Below are positions 54,480-64,000 of a stretch of DNA of 64,000 nt, one piece after another. The notes beneath the pieces were generated by a model. That model searched no databases and was not told where the DNA came from. It worked only from the letters and a program-made list of their open reading frames with translations. The stretch comes from Macrothele yani (Eukaryota; Arthropoda; Arachnida; Araneae; Macrothelidae). The DNA lies in the NCBI GenBank assembly GCA_039090855.1, contig CM077010.1:43170905-43234904 (forward strand), written 5' to 3'. Each line of letters opens with the position of its first letter. Position 1 is the stretch's first letter. A program made the position numbers and the translations under genes.

Positions 54480-55545
54480 AAAACAAAAACAAAAAACTGG
54501 AATCACAGTGTACCCGCCCAGGCGCGTCACAGAGTGCGCGTGACAAGATCGGCACCACAGAGATAAAAGCGGACGACAGGGAAGATGAGCCATAGTGCGC
54601 CACGTGCGCACAATCTGCAGAGGTAGTGATTTAACGGATGAAGAAGAATCAATGATCATCGACTACCGCGCCAAAGGTAGAAGCATCTCAGATAGAGCAG
54701 ACTTCGTGGGATGTTCGCGAGGTGTTGTAGTAAGGGTGTACCGAGAATGGACAGCTGGCACACCGAGTACTTCCTAACGTCATAACTGTAGAGCCCCAAA
54801 GGTCATCCACCCCAGAGGAGAACGTCGTCTCCGTCGACTGGTAAAGAGCAGTCGACGCGCGATAGTGCAGTAATCGACCAAGCAAATGAACGCTGGGGCA
54901 CCCAAGTACGTGTCCCCGATAACACTAAAGCGAACGCTGTTACGCATGGATCTCCGGAGTCAACGCTGCGTCAAGGCGCCCACGTTAACGCGGGTCCATC
55001 GTCAACAGCGCCTTAGTTCGCATGGGGATACCGTCATTGGACAGCGGAAGAGTGTGAAGTGGTTGCCTTCTCCGAGGAATCGAGATTTCTGTTTCTGCTC
55101 ACCAGAAGTTACAGGCGATAGCGTATACGGCGTCAGACACGCGAACCTACACCCAGGCACGCTTGTCTCTCAAGTACAGGCCATCCTAGTGGATGCTTCT
55201 CTGGTGTGGCTTGGGACCACTGGTATCACTGGTTGGGTCCCTGACCGCCAATTTCCATCCTCGTTGACCACATGCATCCATTAATGTTGGACGTTTGCCC
55301 TGGTGATGATGGTGTCTATCAACAGGACAATGCGCGGTGTCAGGTCGCTATGTGTTACGTCAACACGACAGCGATGTCTCCGATCTCCTTCGGCAGGCGA
55401 AATCACCCAAGCTTAATCCAATACAGCAGTTGTTGAACTATTTGGATCGACAGGTTCAACGGACCGACCGACAACCACGTCATCTCCGGGACCTCCGCGC
55501 TCTGCTGCAGTCCGAATAGGCACGTGTACTCCGGGCAACTTTCCA
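54480..55545 (+). pseudogene. Tc1-like transposase, decayed; right end cut
   Basis: The ATG at 54,583 (MSHSAPRAHNLQR and stop) begins a decayed Tc1 gene. Recognisable blocks are SWHTEYFLTS, VAFSEESRFLFLLTRS (first aspartate changed to E), VYQQDNARCQVAMCYV (second aspartate) and SPKLNPIQQLLNYLDRQVQR (third residue E changed to Q). Stops and shifts are frequent. It ends against an RTE fragment at about 55,560. Confidence 0.75.
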
Positions 55546-55559
55546 GGTCATCATCGCGT

Positions 55560-55905
55560 CCGCACCATGCTGTCTTGCCGCTGTATGAAGGTCTCCCAAA
55601 CTTTCCTTTGCAGTGGTCTGTCTTGAGCCAGTCCCATCAATGTCACTCCCGTATGCTTTGGAATTTCATCCTCCCATCTCCCATGTGGTCTTCTTTCGGA
55701 TTTTTTCATGTCCCTTGGAATACAGTCTAAAATTTTGGTTGTCCATCGGTGGTCTGTCTTTCTGGCAATATGTCCAGCCCATTGCCATTTCTGGGATTTT
55801 ACTCTAATCATGATATCTTCCGCTCTTGTTATTTTCCTTATCCATGAGTCCCTCTTTTTATATCTCTTGGTTACACCGAACATGCATCCCTGTATGTTCC
55901 TTCAG
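55560..55905 (-). mobile_element. RTE LINE fragment D
   Basis: Minus-strand codons (KRDSWIRKITRAEDIMIRVK; QWAGHIARKTDHRWTTKILD) match the C-terminal about 105 residues of RTE copies A and C. It is clearly diverged from them, lacks the (ATC)n tail and is truncated at both ends. Confidence 0.85.
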
Positions 55906-56188
55906 TTGTTTGATTCGCCTTATTTACATATATATAGCACAATTGTCCACCACCGGAAAATACTTTAAGGGAGTCTCTAAGTACAGTAATCCCTCAGCTG
56001 TGAGTTTGGATATTTTTGAGTGCAATTAGCTCATAAACCGGGAGATGCTACAGTACATTATTTTATTGCACACATTTAAAACTTACAGTTATATGAAAAT
56101 GCAGTACACCAAGAGGAATCCGAACACATTGGTTGTAAGGCGATTCCCCCTATCAGATGTAAGAAAAGGAATAAAATATATGGCATAT

Positions 56189-57099
56189 CAGGGTGTTTCA
56201 TAAAGAATGTCCCGATTTTAAAAGTGGATATTTCGGCAACCACGAACCACCGATTGATGCGACTCGTATCATGTCTACGGCGTGGCTTAGAGTTTGTTAC
56301 GACTACCGCTAGATGGCAGCACAAGCGTCCAAACAGCCGCTACGCTTAGTGAGTGAAAAGAAGGCGTCGTGGATACAGAATGCGTTTTGTGCGCTCGAAT
56401 TTAGCAAGATCAAGTCGGTGATTACGGTGCAGCGTGCGTTTAAACGACGTTACGGCAGTGCTCCACCAGTGGGCAAAACCATTCGTCGCTGGTATCGACA
56501 ATTTGAAGAAACAGGGTGTTTATGCAAGGGAAAGAGTCCTGGACGACCAACCACCTCAGCGAAGAATGTGCAACTAATTCACGAGGCGTTACAGCGAGGC
56601 CCACGGAAGGACGACTCTGAAGATTACATTTTGCAGCAGGACGGCGCACTGCGCCACATTGGAACCTCCAAGTTCGTCGGTTTCTAAACAACACATTGCC
56701 TCAGCGTTGGATTGGACGCATGGGACTCCATGACTTGGCACTACACGCTTGGCCTCCGAGATCTCCAGACACCACACCATGTGACTTTTTTTTATGGGGA
56801 TACGTAAAAGACCGTGTTTATGTTCCCCTTTACCCGCTGACTTGGATGAGCTCCGAACGAGAATCACGGCCGCGGTAAATTCCGTGACTGAAGACACTCT
56901 CCGACGCATTTGGGATGAATTCAGCTATCGGCTTGATGTTGTCCGTGCAGCAGGTGGAGGGCACAGTGAGCATTTGTAATTGTGGTGAATGAAACTTTAG
57001 ACCTTCCTTCATACTTGGCTCTTTGTTTTGTAACTTACCCACATTTGCCTTATTAAATATACTACTTCGAAATCGGGCCATTCTTTTTGAAACACCCTG
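56189..57099 (+). mobile_element. Mariner-family element, internally deleted
   Basis: TIRs: CAGGGTGTTTCATAAAGAAT on the left and CAGGGTGTTTCAAAAAGAAT (reverse complement) on the right, with TA at the right edge. At 911 bp it lacks the central transposase. Confidence 0.88.
56313..56979 (+). pseudogene. Mariner-family transposase with central deletion
   Basis: The N-terminal part (ASWIQNAFCALEFSKIKSVI; FKRRYGSAPPVGKTIRRWYR; FEETGCLCKGKSPGRPTTS) runs to RGPRK, then jumps to DYILQQDGALRH, which holds the second catalytic aspartate. The first aspartate region is deleted. A frameshift near 56,658 leads to RRFLNNTLPQRWIGRMGL and SPDTTPCDFFLWGYVKDRVY. Another near 56,840 leads to DLDELRTRITAAVN and RIWDEFSYRLDVVRAAGGGH, ending SEHL and stop. 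It is closely related to the MITE at 17,971-18,520. Confidence 0.88.
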
Positions 57100-58075
57100 T
57101 ATATAAGCAAGGAAGATGGCTATAACAGAAGCACCACTGTTAGCAGAATGCTTGGAACTACAATTTAATGATAGGATTGAGATTCGTTATGGAGATCAAG
57201 GTGATTTACAATGTAATTTCGCAAGAGACAAGGAAAACGTTTTGATATTTTCCAAAGATATGCTGCTATCTAGGAGATTATTCCATTGGATAATGACTTT
57301 ATGCAATATGTTCCTTAAACCATAATTAAGTTTAACACACGGCTGACATAATTTGTTGTTATCAAAAGATCTGGTGAAGATAGAATAATCCAGATATTTG
57401 ATGTCAGATTGAAAAATAGGTAGTTTAATATACATTATTTTAAAAAACATGATACCTAGTTTCAAGTTAAAAATTTCATGAATTTTTAGAATATTTAGTT
57501 TTAGATAAAATGGTTTTGAATGAGACATGTAATCTGTGTTCAGCATATAGCGAACAGTTTTCTTCTGTAATTTGAGCAAGCATAACTTATTGTTTGCACT
57601 TGTATTTAAATACCAGGATTCCAGACCATAGGAGAGATGGGTATAAATAAAAGTATACTAAAATGTTTTAAGGACATTGATAGGGAAGAGATGCTTAATT
57701 TTACCAAATAGGCCAACCTGTAAGGAAACATTTTTTAAAACAAACTGAACATGCGTATTCCAGTTAAAGAATTCCCCAAACCAAACGCCAAGATACTGTC
57801 CACAATGTTAAGTGTGAGATCATTAATCCTGACTGGAAAGATATTTATGTCCTCTCTTTTATGAACATTTTGGAAATATACGGAGTTGGTTTTTAAAATA
57901 TTAAGTGATTATTTGTTAGAACGTAACCAATGAGATACATTTGGTAGATCATTATTGATCATTATCTGTAACTTATGCAAATCATGAAATTTTTGAAAAA
58001 TGACAGTGTCATCAGCGTATAGCAAAGCATGAGTTGATTGCAGGCACAGAGGAAGGTCATTAATACACTGCTGGC

Positions 58076-59473
58076 CACCCAAAATGCAACACCAAGAAGG
58101 AAGCATCCGATTGGCGTGAAATTCGCAGCATGCGTAGCCCGCGAGAGGACATGCAAACGATTAGCATTGCAGGGCCTATGCAAATCATGTGCGCCCGGCA
58201 CGCCTTCGGGAAGCACTATAAGAAGGCTGCACAGAACGTGGGATGTAAGTAGTGGAAGTGTGTTGTGCTGCCGGACCTGTGCGTGGAAAGCTTCCTGATG
58301 CCTCGTCGCCGAATGCGACAGTCATTCCAGCACGTTTCGGAGCTCGACAGAGGACGAATAGTGGCTTATCGCGACAACGATTTATCGTACTGTGACATCG
58401 GCGCCTGTGTGGGACGACATCCAGCCACAGTGAGGCGAGCTTGGATTCGGTGGGGCCAGGAAGGTCGGACAGACCGACGTGGTCGATGCCGCAGCCGCGG
58501 CACACCACCGAACGAGAGAACCGGCATGTTGTGCGGCGAGCATTGACGGCTCGCACCGCCACATCACGAACGTTAGCGCAGGAATTACAGTGTGTTGCGC
58601 AACAACCTGTGTCAGCACGTACCGTTCGACGTCGTCTGCAGGAGCAGGGACTTGTCGCACGCCGCCCATTGCTCTGATTACCATTGACGTTACACCACCG
58701 GCGAGTGCGGTGGCAATGGGCCGTTGAACGCCGCACCTGGACTACGGAATGGCACGACATTGTCTTTTCCGACGAATCCCGCTTTTGCCTGCAACACCAC
58801 GATGGTCGGATCCGCGTGTGGCGGCACCGCGGCGAGAGGCTGTATGACGCCTGCATTATGCATCGCCATACCGGTCCGTCGCCTGGCGTTATGGTTTGGG
58901 GCGCAATTGGATATAACACCCGCACCCCTCTGGTACGCACCGTCGGTGCACTCAACAGCCACCGCTACATCTCCGACGTTTTGGAGCCTGTAGTCTTCCC
59001 CTTACCTGCAGGACCTGCCAGCGGTCACGTTTCAACAGGACAATGCGCGCCCGCACGTGGCACGCATCGTGCAACAATTCTTCACGACCCACCAGGTGTC
59101 ACTGCTGCCGTGGCACGCCTGTTCTCCCGATATGTCGCCCATCGAGCACGTCTGGTCGCTGATCGGCAACCGAGTGGCCCGGCAAGCACCACCCGTGGCT
59201 ACGCCTGATGAACTGTGGCAACGTGTGGAAGCAGCCTGTACCGACATACCTCAAGCCCACATCCAAAGCCTCTTTCGTTCGATGCCGCGGCGTGTAGCGG
59301 CCGTTTTTGCCAGCCATGGGGGCCACACGAACTATTGATGTCTGCGTGTATCGCAAGTCGCATGGGCCTGTAAGCTCAATCGTTTCATCTTTGTATCTGT
59401 TGTTATGTGTCCAGTAAATCTGGCTTTGCTATCTGGTGTCTTCTTGGTGTTGCATTTTGGGTGGCCAGCAGTG
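58076..59473 (+). mobile_element. Tc1-like transposon with near-perfect TIRs
   Basis: Ends begin CACTGCTGGCCACCCAAAAT on both strands, continuing identically for over 30 bp, with TA on each side. It is 1,398 bp long and lies in the LINE reverse-transcriptase sequence. Confidence 0.95.
58298..59338 (+). pseudogene. Tc1-like transposase, triad codons present, frameshifted
   Basis: ATG at 58,298: MPRRRMRQSFQHVSELDRGR with the helix-turn-helix (YCDIGACVGRHPATVRRAWI). A shift near 58,500 leads to RTLAQELQCVAQQPVSARTV. A TGA at about 58,676 interrupts RRPLL-LPLTLHHRRVRW. The first aspartate is in HDIVFSDESRFCLQ. A shift near 59,005 is needed for TFQQDNARPHVARIVQQFF (second aspartate), and SPDMSPIEHVWSLIGNRVA carries E. 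The end is SHGGHTNY and stop. The disablements are few, so death is recent. Confidence 0.92.
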
Positions 59474-59945
59474 TATATGACAGGAGCAGTAACGGTCCCA
59501 CTACTGAACCTGGAGGCACTCCACATGAAATATTAAGTAGATCAGAGTTTATTTTATTAACAGAGACATAGTGTTTGCGATTAGAGAGGTAGCTCTTTAA
59601 GAGGGAAATAATTTTGCCACGAAAACTGTATTTGGGTAATTTATGTAGCAGAATGTCATGATTTACCGTGTCTAAAGCTTTTTTTTAAATCAATAAAAAC
59701 ACAAATAGTATAACAACTCTCATCTAGTGCTTTGGAAATAAAGTTTGATAACTTAGCAAGAGCCATTTCAGTAGATCTGTTTCTTTGGAAACCGAACGGA
59801 TCCAAAGAGAGCACACCATGGGTGTGTAAGAAATCAACCATTCTGCTGTGAATAGACGTTTCAAAATGTTTACTCAAAACGGGCAAATGGCTTTATACAG
59901 TAGCTTTGAGTGCAAATGAACCTTTTCGCAATTTCTTGAGTACAA

Positions 59946-60965
59946 CTGTCCAAACATCGTGCCAAGTGCCACTTCCGAGTACACCACGGGTCGTAAATGG
60001 GCTAAAACAGCCCATGACCATGTCGCCCGTCATCTTTGACCCCCGATCCTCCAGCTGTTTTCGTCCTTAGACTAACCATTGGTGGAAGCGTTTGGCATGT
60101 CACTCCATTTCCCGCAGATCCTTGCTAAGGTTGTGAGTGGAAAGCCAAAGAGGACAACTTTCTGGGAGATGTTCGCTATCTCACTCATGGCGTCAACTAT
60201 AACGCCACATTAAATGCGGCACAGATCTTTCAATTTGTCCATTCCACTAACTTGCCCCATGAGATGATTCGCCTTATTTATATCGCACACTGCACACTCA
60301 CACGTCGATTTATGTCTTGAAGTGAGTCAAGAATGTGGCGAAGCCAGATGTACCTAATAAACAGGCGCTTCAGTGCATAATTACGGTAGAGAGCAGAGAT
60401 GGCAGGTATTTAATAAATAGCAGAATTTCTGATTGACCGATATATCTTACGACTTTAATTCAACAGTTGATCATGTGCAGTAATTACATATTGCTGTGCC
60501 AGAGCAATGAGAGCTCTCTTAATGTCGTTTTGCTGGAATTTCCTTGCCACGAAATCTGGTGAACAACAATCTCTTAAGTCAGCTGTTTGCATGCACATCG
60601 TCACGCAATACCTTCACCATAAATCTGGCCTTAGATTATTCGATAATTAATTAGAGCTACAAATAAGGATCCAATTTTTCCAAACATGAGGGAAACGAAT
60701 ATTTTTTGGAATTTTTATTTTGTGGCTTGCACCACTGAGACACCAGGGGGTTGATTTACTGTATCTTTTTTTAGGGATACAATACTCTAGCTACACACCC
60801 CACAGGATGATTGTAAGAAAATCCCTGTCACCGTTTTTTAATTCGTATTTTGTAAGAAAAGATCGTCGTGCTTATGTTATCGTTTCATCCGTCCGTCCAT
60901 CTGTGTGGAAAATTCTTTTTGCGTCTGGAAACTTGAAATATGTGAATGGCGATCTTCATTTCGCT
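59946..60965. other. Unassigned DNA
   Basis: No motif-bearing frame. A T run lies at 60,966-60,986. Confidence 0.4.
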
Positions 60966-60986
60966 TTTTTTTTTTTTTTTTTTTTT

Positions 60987-62107
60987 ACGATGTACAATTT
61001 TGCCACTAAAGGGCGTAAATGCAGATGATATCGAATTCAAAATACATTTTATTCCATATGTTTCTTTCTAAATATCCGATTGAAAAAATTATTTTACCTT
61101 TCGATTCCATTTATGTCGAAGAGTATTTTGGGTATTGTCACTGTTTAAAGTTACGCGCAGATTTTCCGCTAGAGAGTGTAAAATGAAATTACGTTTCCCC
61201 CGATATCTATACTTCTAAAATTCCGATTTGAAGAACTCTGTCTTCAGCGGCTACAGCTCCTAATGGGGAAATCTTTTGCATATATTTCTAATTTTTGGTA
61301 AGGAATGGTTTGGCTACCAGGGGCGTAAGTGTTAAAATCTTTTTCTGATACATTTGCCACAAAATCTGACCTTGTAAAATCTCGATTGAAAAATTTCGTT
61401 CGTGAACTTATGTCACTGAGGTCTATAAACCTTTTTGAAATATTTTCTTCTTAAAATATTGAATGGTTTCTCCGCCAAGGGGCATAAATATATATCTTAT
61501 TTTTGTGAATATCTCTGCTTCTAAGAGTCCGATTTGAAAAATTCCTTCTGTATTGCATACAGCTTCTGATGGTAAACGTTTTTCTTATAATTTCTAATAT
61601 TTGGTAAAGAATAGTTTGGCCACTAGGTGGCATAAGTTTTAATTTCTGCTTCTGATGTATTTGCAGTAAAATCTGAGAAATCTCGACCGAAAAAAATTAT
61701 TTCCTGGACCGATAACGCTTGCATCGATAAAGCTTTTGAGAATGCTTTTTTTCTTAAAATAATGCATGTTTTTCCCGCCAGGTGGCGTATATACATATCC
61801 TATATTTGTCGATATCTCTGCTTGTAAGAGTCCGATTTAAAGAAAAAAATTCTTTGTTGCAGAGCGTTTTCTCTGTGAAATGTTTCTCACATAATTGAAA
61901 TTTTTCCTTGACGCACAAGTCTGCAACCAGAGGGCATAAGTTCACTATTCCATTTACAGCAATATCTGTGGGATTAAAGACCCGATTCAAAAAAATCTTT
62001 CTTCGGTCAGATACTATTTTTTTCCGTACCGGTCCCAATGACTTTGAATAGCTTTAATAAATATCATTCGCGTCAAAACGGATTCAAAGGACGTGCTCAT
62101 TACGCCC
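60987..62107 (-). repeat. Degenerate ~155-bp repeat array (inverted-arm family)
   Basis: Same family and orientation as the left arm at 36.2-37.5 kb. ATATCTCTGCTTCTAAGAGT, GTATATACATATCCTATATT and AAGGAATGGTTTGGCTACCA blocks recur every about 150-180 bp. The end reads GCGTCAAAACGGATTCAAAG and CCCGAAAATTCGGTGTCAT, the inner edge of the arms. Confidence 0.8.
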
Positions 62108-62620
62108 GAAAATTCGGTGTCATCTTCTTGTTATTACTTGAATTAGGTGTCATCTTTCTTGTTATTTCTTGAATTCGGTGTCATCTTGTTATTACTTGAA
62201 TTCGGTGTCATCTTTCTTGTTATTACTTGAATTCGGTGTCATCTTTCTTGTTATTACTCGAATTCGGTGTCATCTTTCTTGTTATTACTTGAATTCGGCG
62301 TCATCTTTCTCGTTATTACCTGAATTCGGTGTCATCTTTCTTGTTATTACTTGAATTCCGTGTCATTTTTCGTGTTATTACTTGAATTTGGCGTCATCTT
62401 TCTTGTTATTACTTGAATTCGGTGTTATCGTTTTTGTTATTACTAGAATTCGGTGTAATCTTTCTTGTTTTTACTTGATTCGGTGTCATCTTTCTTGTTA
62501 TTACTTGAATTCGGTGTCATCTTTCTTGTTATTACTTGAATTCGGTGTCATCTTTCTTGTTATTACTTGAATTCTGTGTCATCTTTCTTGTTATTACTTG
62601 AATTAGGTGTCACCTTTCCA
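62108..62620. repeat. 31-bp minisatellite, about 17 copies
   Basis: The unit consists of TTGTTATTACTTGAATTCGG plus TGTCATCTTTC. It begins exactly where the array's ATTCGGTGTCAT edge ends, so it looks like amplification from that edge. Confidence 0.93.
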
Positions 62621-62895
62621 TAGAGATATCTGTCTGCTGAAAGGAAGTAAGGAATTTTGCAATATGATTTGTCGGATGCAGTTCGAAGCCCAATAGTTTC
62701 ATTATCAGAATTGACAACGACTACTGATAAAACAGTTAAAAATCTATTAGACATAAAAACTGGAAACACTGTAGAGATAAATAGGGGAGAAGTTAAATGA
62801 TATCGCAACTACTGTTAACCTCAAAACAATAGATACTGGTACAATTTCTTCGCACAAGTTCCAATTTCAGATAATTATGGAAAATATATTACTAT
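62621..62895. other. Unassigned spacer
   Basis: No feature recognised. Confidence 0.4.
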
Positions 62896-62930
62896 CAGTG
62901 ACGTATTTTGGGTCCGAGACCTGTGCTATA

Positions 62931-62993
62931 TCGAGTTCACACAAAAGGAAAGAAGAATGCACTGCATTCTTCTTTCCTTTTGTGTGAACTCGA
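62931..62993. repeat. Perfect 31-bp hairpin within the hAT copy
   Basis: 62,931-62,961 is the exact reverse complement of 62,963-62,993 around a single C. The arm begins TCGAGTTCACACAAAAGG. The sister hAT has a single related copy (CACACAAAAGGAGAAGAAGA, about 34,289) followed by sequence missing here. Confidence 0.95.
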
Positions 62994-63040
62994 GTGTTAT
63001 GTTATCATAAAAAAAGTTTCTTCTGCGTGCTTTTTCATAT

Positions 63041-63420
63041 TTAAAAAGATTTTTTTGACAAAACCACGAAGCTGCTCAAGTGTACATGTTCTTGTGTGGC
63101 CGTAAGACATATCTTGATTCTTTTTAATGCAGAAAAACTTATTTCCGCAGTTGCAGTTGTTGATGGAAACTTTATTATTAGGTCTGCTAATCTGTACACA
63201 ACAATAAACACAATGTCCAAATATTCAGTTTCATGTAACAAGTAAAGTCGCTCACTAATTTACTTTTGTTTTCATGAAGGCAATAAAATACCTTCAGTTC
63301 ATTTTTGAGTCGAACTGTATCAAAATTTGAAGCATAGGGTTCTTTAAATTCTGACAGTAGATGTTCAGGAAAGCTTTCACAAAATTTATCAAAACAGTTC
63401 GAATTCGACAACGCCACGAA
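63041..63420 (-). pseudogene. hAT transposase C-terminal dimerisation region
   Basis: LSNSNCFDKFCESFPEHLLS and RLKNELKVFYCLHENKSKL are followed after a stop by LDIVFIVVYRLADLIIKFPS, TTATAEISFSALKRIKICLT and HVHLSSFVVLSKKSF. This is the hAT C-terminal dimerisation domain with the SFSALKRIK signature. The RNase-H-like catalytic part is absent. Confidence 0.82.
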
Positions 63421-63862
63421 TTTAAGATATAATATAACTGATTTTAATTCATTGACAATTCACACAACTGAAACAACTCTCGCGAAACACACGATGTTAC
63501 GGGCGGGAGTATGCGAGTGATTAAGGTACTCTAAGTCTTCTCTTTTCTGAGCGAACCCTTGCCCAAAGCAATGGCCCATTCACCCGCTCCTTCATGTTGC
63601 CATGGAAACGCTAGCCGGCGAGCGTATCCAAAGTCTTCGAATTACACAACGAAGACTACTAGAGTTGTTTGCGTCACGATGACGTCATCCCTACGCTAGA
63701 AGGCCCTCTATTAGTCAAAAGAAGAGAATCCGCACAGGTGTTAAAACAGCGAAAGCATCGACATATCTTAATACCGTTGATAATTGACTTTTATTAGCGC
63801 ATTCTCTTTGCTTGGCAGCTAGCCTAGCTAGCCTCGAATATACGCCACTGATTAGTAATATA

Positions 63863-64000
63863 CAACGATCAGCAAAAACACTAAAACCACCGACATAGTA
63901 TGTTGTATGTCCTCGTCTCGCCTCCAGGAGAGCTCTCATCCTCATCCGATGAGGTATAGATTCAACGAGATGTTGGTTGGTGCCTCCTGATATTTGGTAC
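63863..64000 (-). mobile_element. Edge of another Tc1-like element, runs off the window
   Basis: After TA, an end of the GATCAGCAAAAACACTAAAA type leads into a minus-strand C-terminal frame HRMRMRALLEARRGHTTYY, a typical Tc1 tail. The rest lies beyond the window. Confidence 0.75.

Larger units (their letters stand above)
57196..59886 (-). pseudogene. CR1/jockey-like reverse transcriptase, broken
   Basis: Ordered blocks: LPVLSKHFETSIHSRMVDFL, GFQRNRSTEMALAKLSNFIS, CVFIDLKK (a frameshift in an A run), LDTVNHDILLHKLPK, LLNISCGVPPGSVVGPLLL, then beyond the Tc1 INDLPLCLQSTHALLYADDT with the catalytic YADD. Stops follow, and then a C-terminal part MLKLQKKTVRYMLNTDYMSH to HCKSP and stop at 57,196. 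Upstream endonuclease is absent. Confidence 0.85.
57105..59945 (-). mobile_element. CR1/jockey-like LINE fragment, split by a Tc1
   Basis: Minus-strand reverse-transcriptase region from about 59,945 to 57,105, 5'-truncated. The two halves (59,945-59,474 and 58,075-57,105) join in frame when the Tc1 at 58,076-59,473 is removed. A mariner lies at its 3' edge. Confidence 0.85.
62896..63850 (-). mobile_element. hAT-type element, second copy
   Basis: Minus-strand start CAGTGGCGTATATTCGAGGC and opposite end CAGTGACGTATTTTGGGTCC. Flanking 8-mers are ATTACTAT and ATTAGTAA (6 of 8). It is the sister of 33,125-34,519, with a terminal hairpin rearrangement. Confidence 0.85.

Noticed and set aside
58185..58962. 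256-codon minus-strand frame
   Set aside because: It lies opposite the Tc1-like transposase, whose GC-rich coding sequence leaves the antisense frame open. The conserved catalytic motifs are on the plus strand.

Overview
This is a eukaryotic window, almost certainly from an animal and most plausibly an arthropod, perhaps an arachnid. That placement rests only on the transposon mix: many Tc1/mariner families, RTE and CR1-like LINEs, hAT elements and tRNA-derived SINEs. I found no convincing host protein-coding gene and no genuine tRNA, rRNA or CRISPR locus. Nearly every open reading frame is a transposase or reverse transcriptase relic, mostly broken, and the rest of the window is satellite, minisatellite or unassigned AT-rich DNA.

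Layout. 0-5.3 kb: Tc1-like copies around a palindromic foldback element that was hit by a SINE. 5.3-9.6 kb: two RTE LINE copies on the minus strand. 9.9-12.9 kb: an internally deleted mariner with a SINE inside it, then a 36-bp minisatellite. 12.9-15.2 kb: unassigned. 15.2-17.8 kb: an RTE copy whose frame is intact but 5'-truncated. 18-21.8 kb: a mariner MITE, a palindrome with tRNA-like arms, tandem repeats and a SINE. 22-26 kb: Tc1 relics and a degenerate array. 27.2-31.3 kb: a Tc1 gene split by a hAT element and a SINE, next to a second Tc1 element. 33.1-34.5 kb: a hAT with a SINE inside. 36.2-43.7 kb: a composite with 1.3-kb inverted arms. 45.8-49 kb: a Tc1, and a mariner whose coding sequence has expanded into a satellite. 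49.8-55.5 kb: Tc1 and mariner-like copies carrying a solo LTR and a tandem LTR array. 56-60 kb: a mariner, and a CR1-like LINE split by a Tc1. 61-64 kb: a degenerate array, a 31-bp minisatellite, a hAT copy and the edge of another Tc1.

The best candidate for something new is a family of miniature LTR elements. Each has LTRs of about 179 bp (TGTAACG...CGTTATA), a primer-binding site matching the 3' end of tRNA-Lys, a polypurine tract and 4-bp target duplications. Each LTR contains a tRNA-like sequence with good A and B boxes. The window holds a young two-LTR copy (40,037-40,516), a solo LTR (49,800-49,978), a four-LTR tandem array flanked by one target duplication (52,119-53,494) and a diverged older copy (37,467-38,013).

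The insertions can be ordered by nesting. The clearest stack is inverted-arm composite > minisatellite > pogo-like element > Tc1 element > miniature LTR element. Excising the inner element in silico rejoins the interrupted reading frame in three cases (LTR element in Tc1, hAT in Tc1, Tc1 in LINE), which confirms the boundaries.
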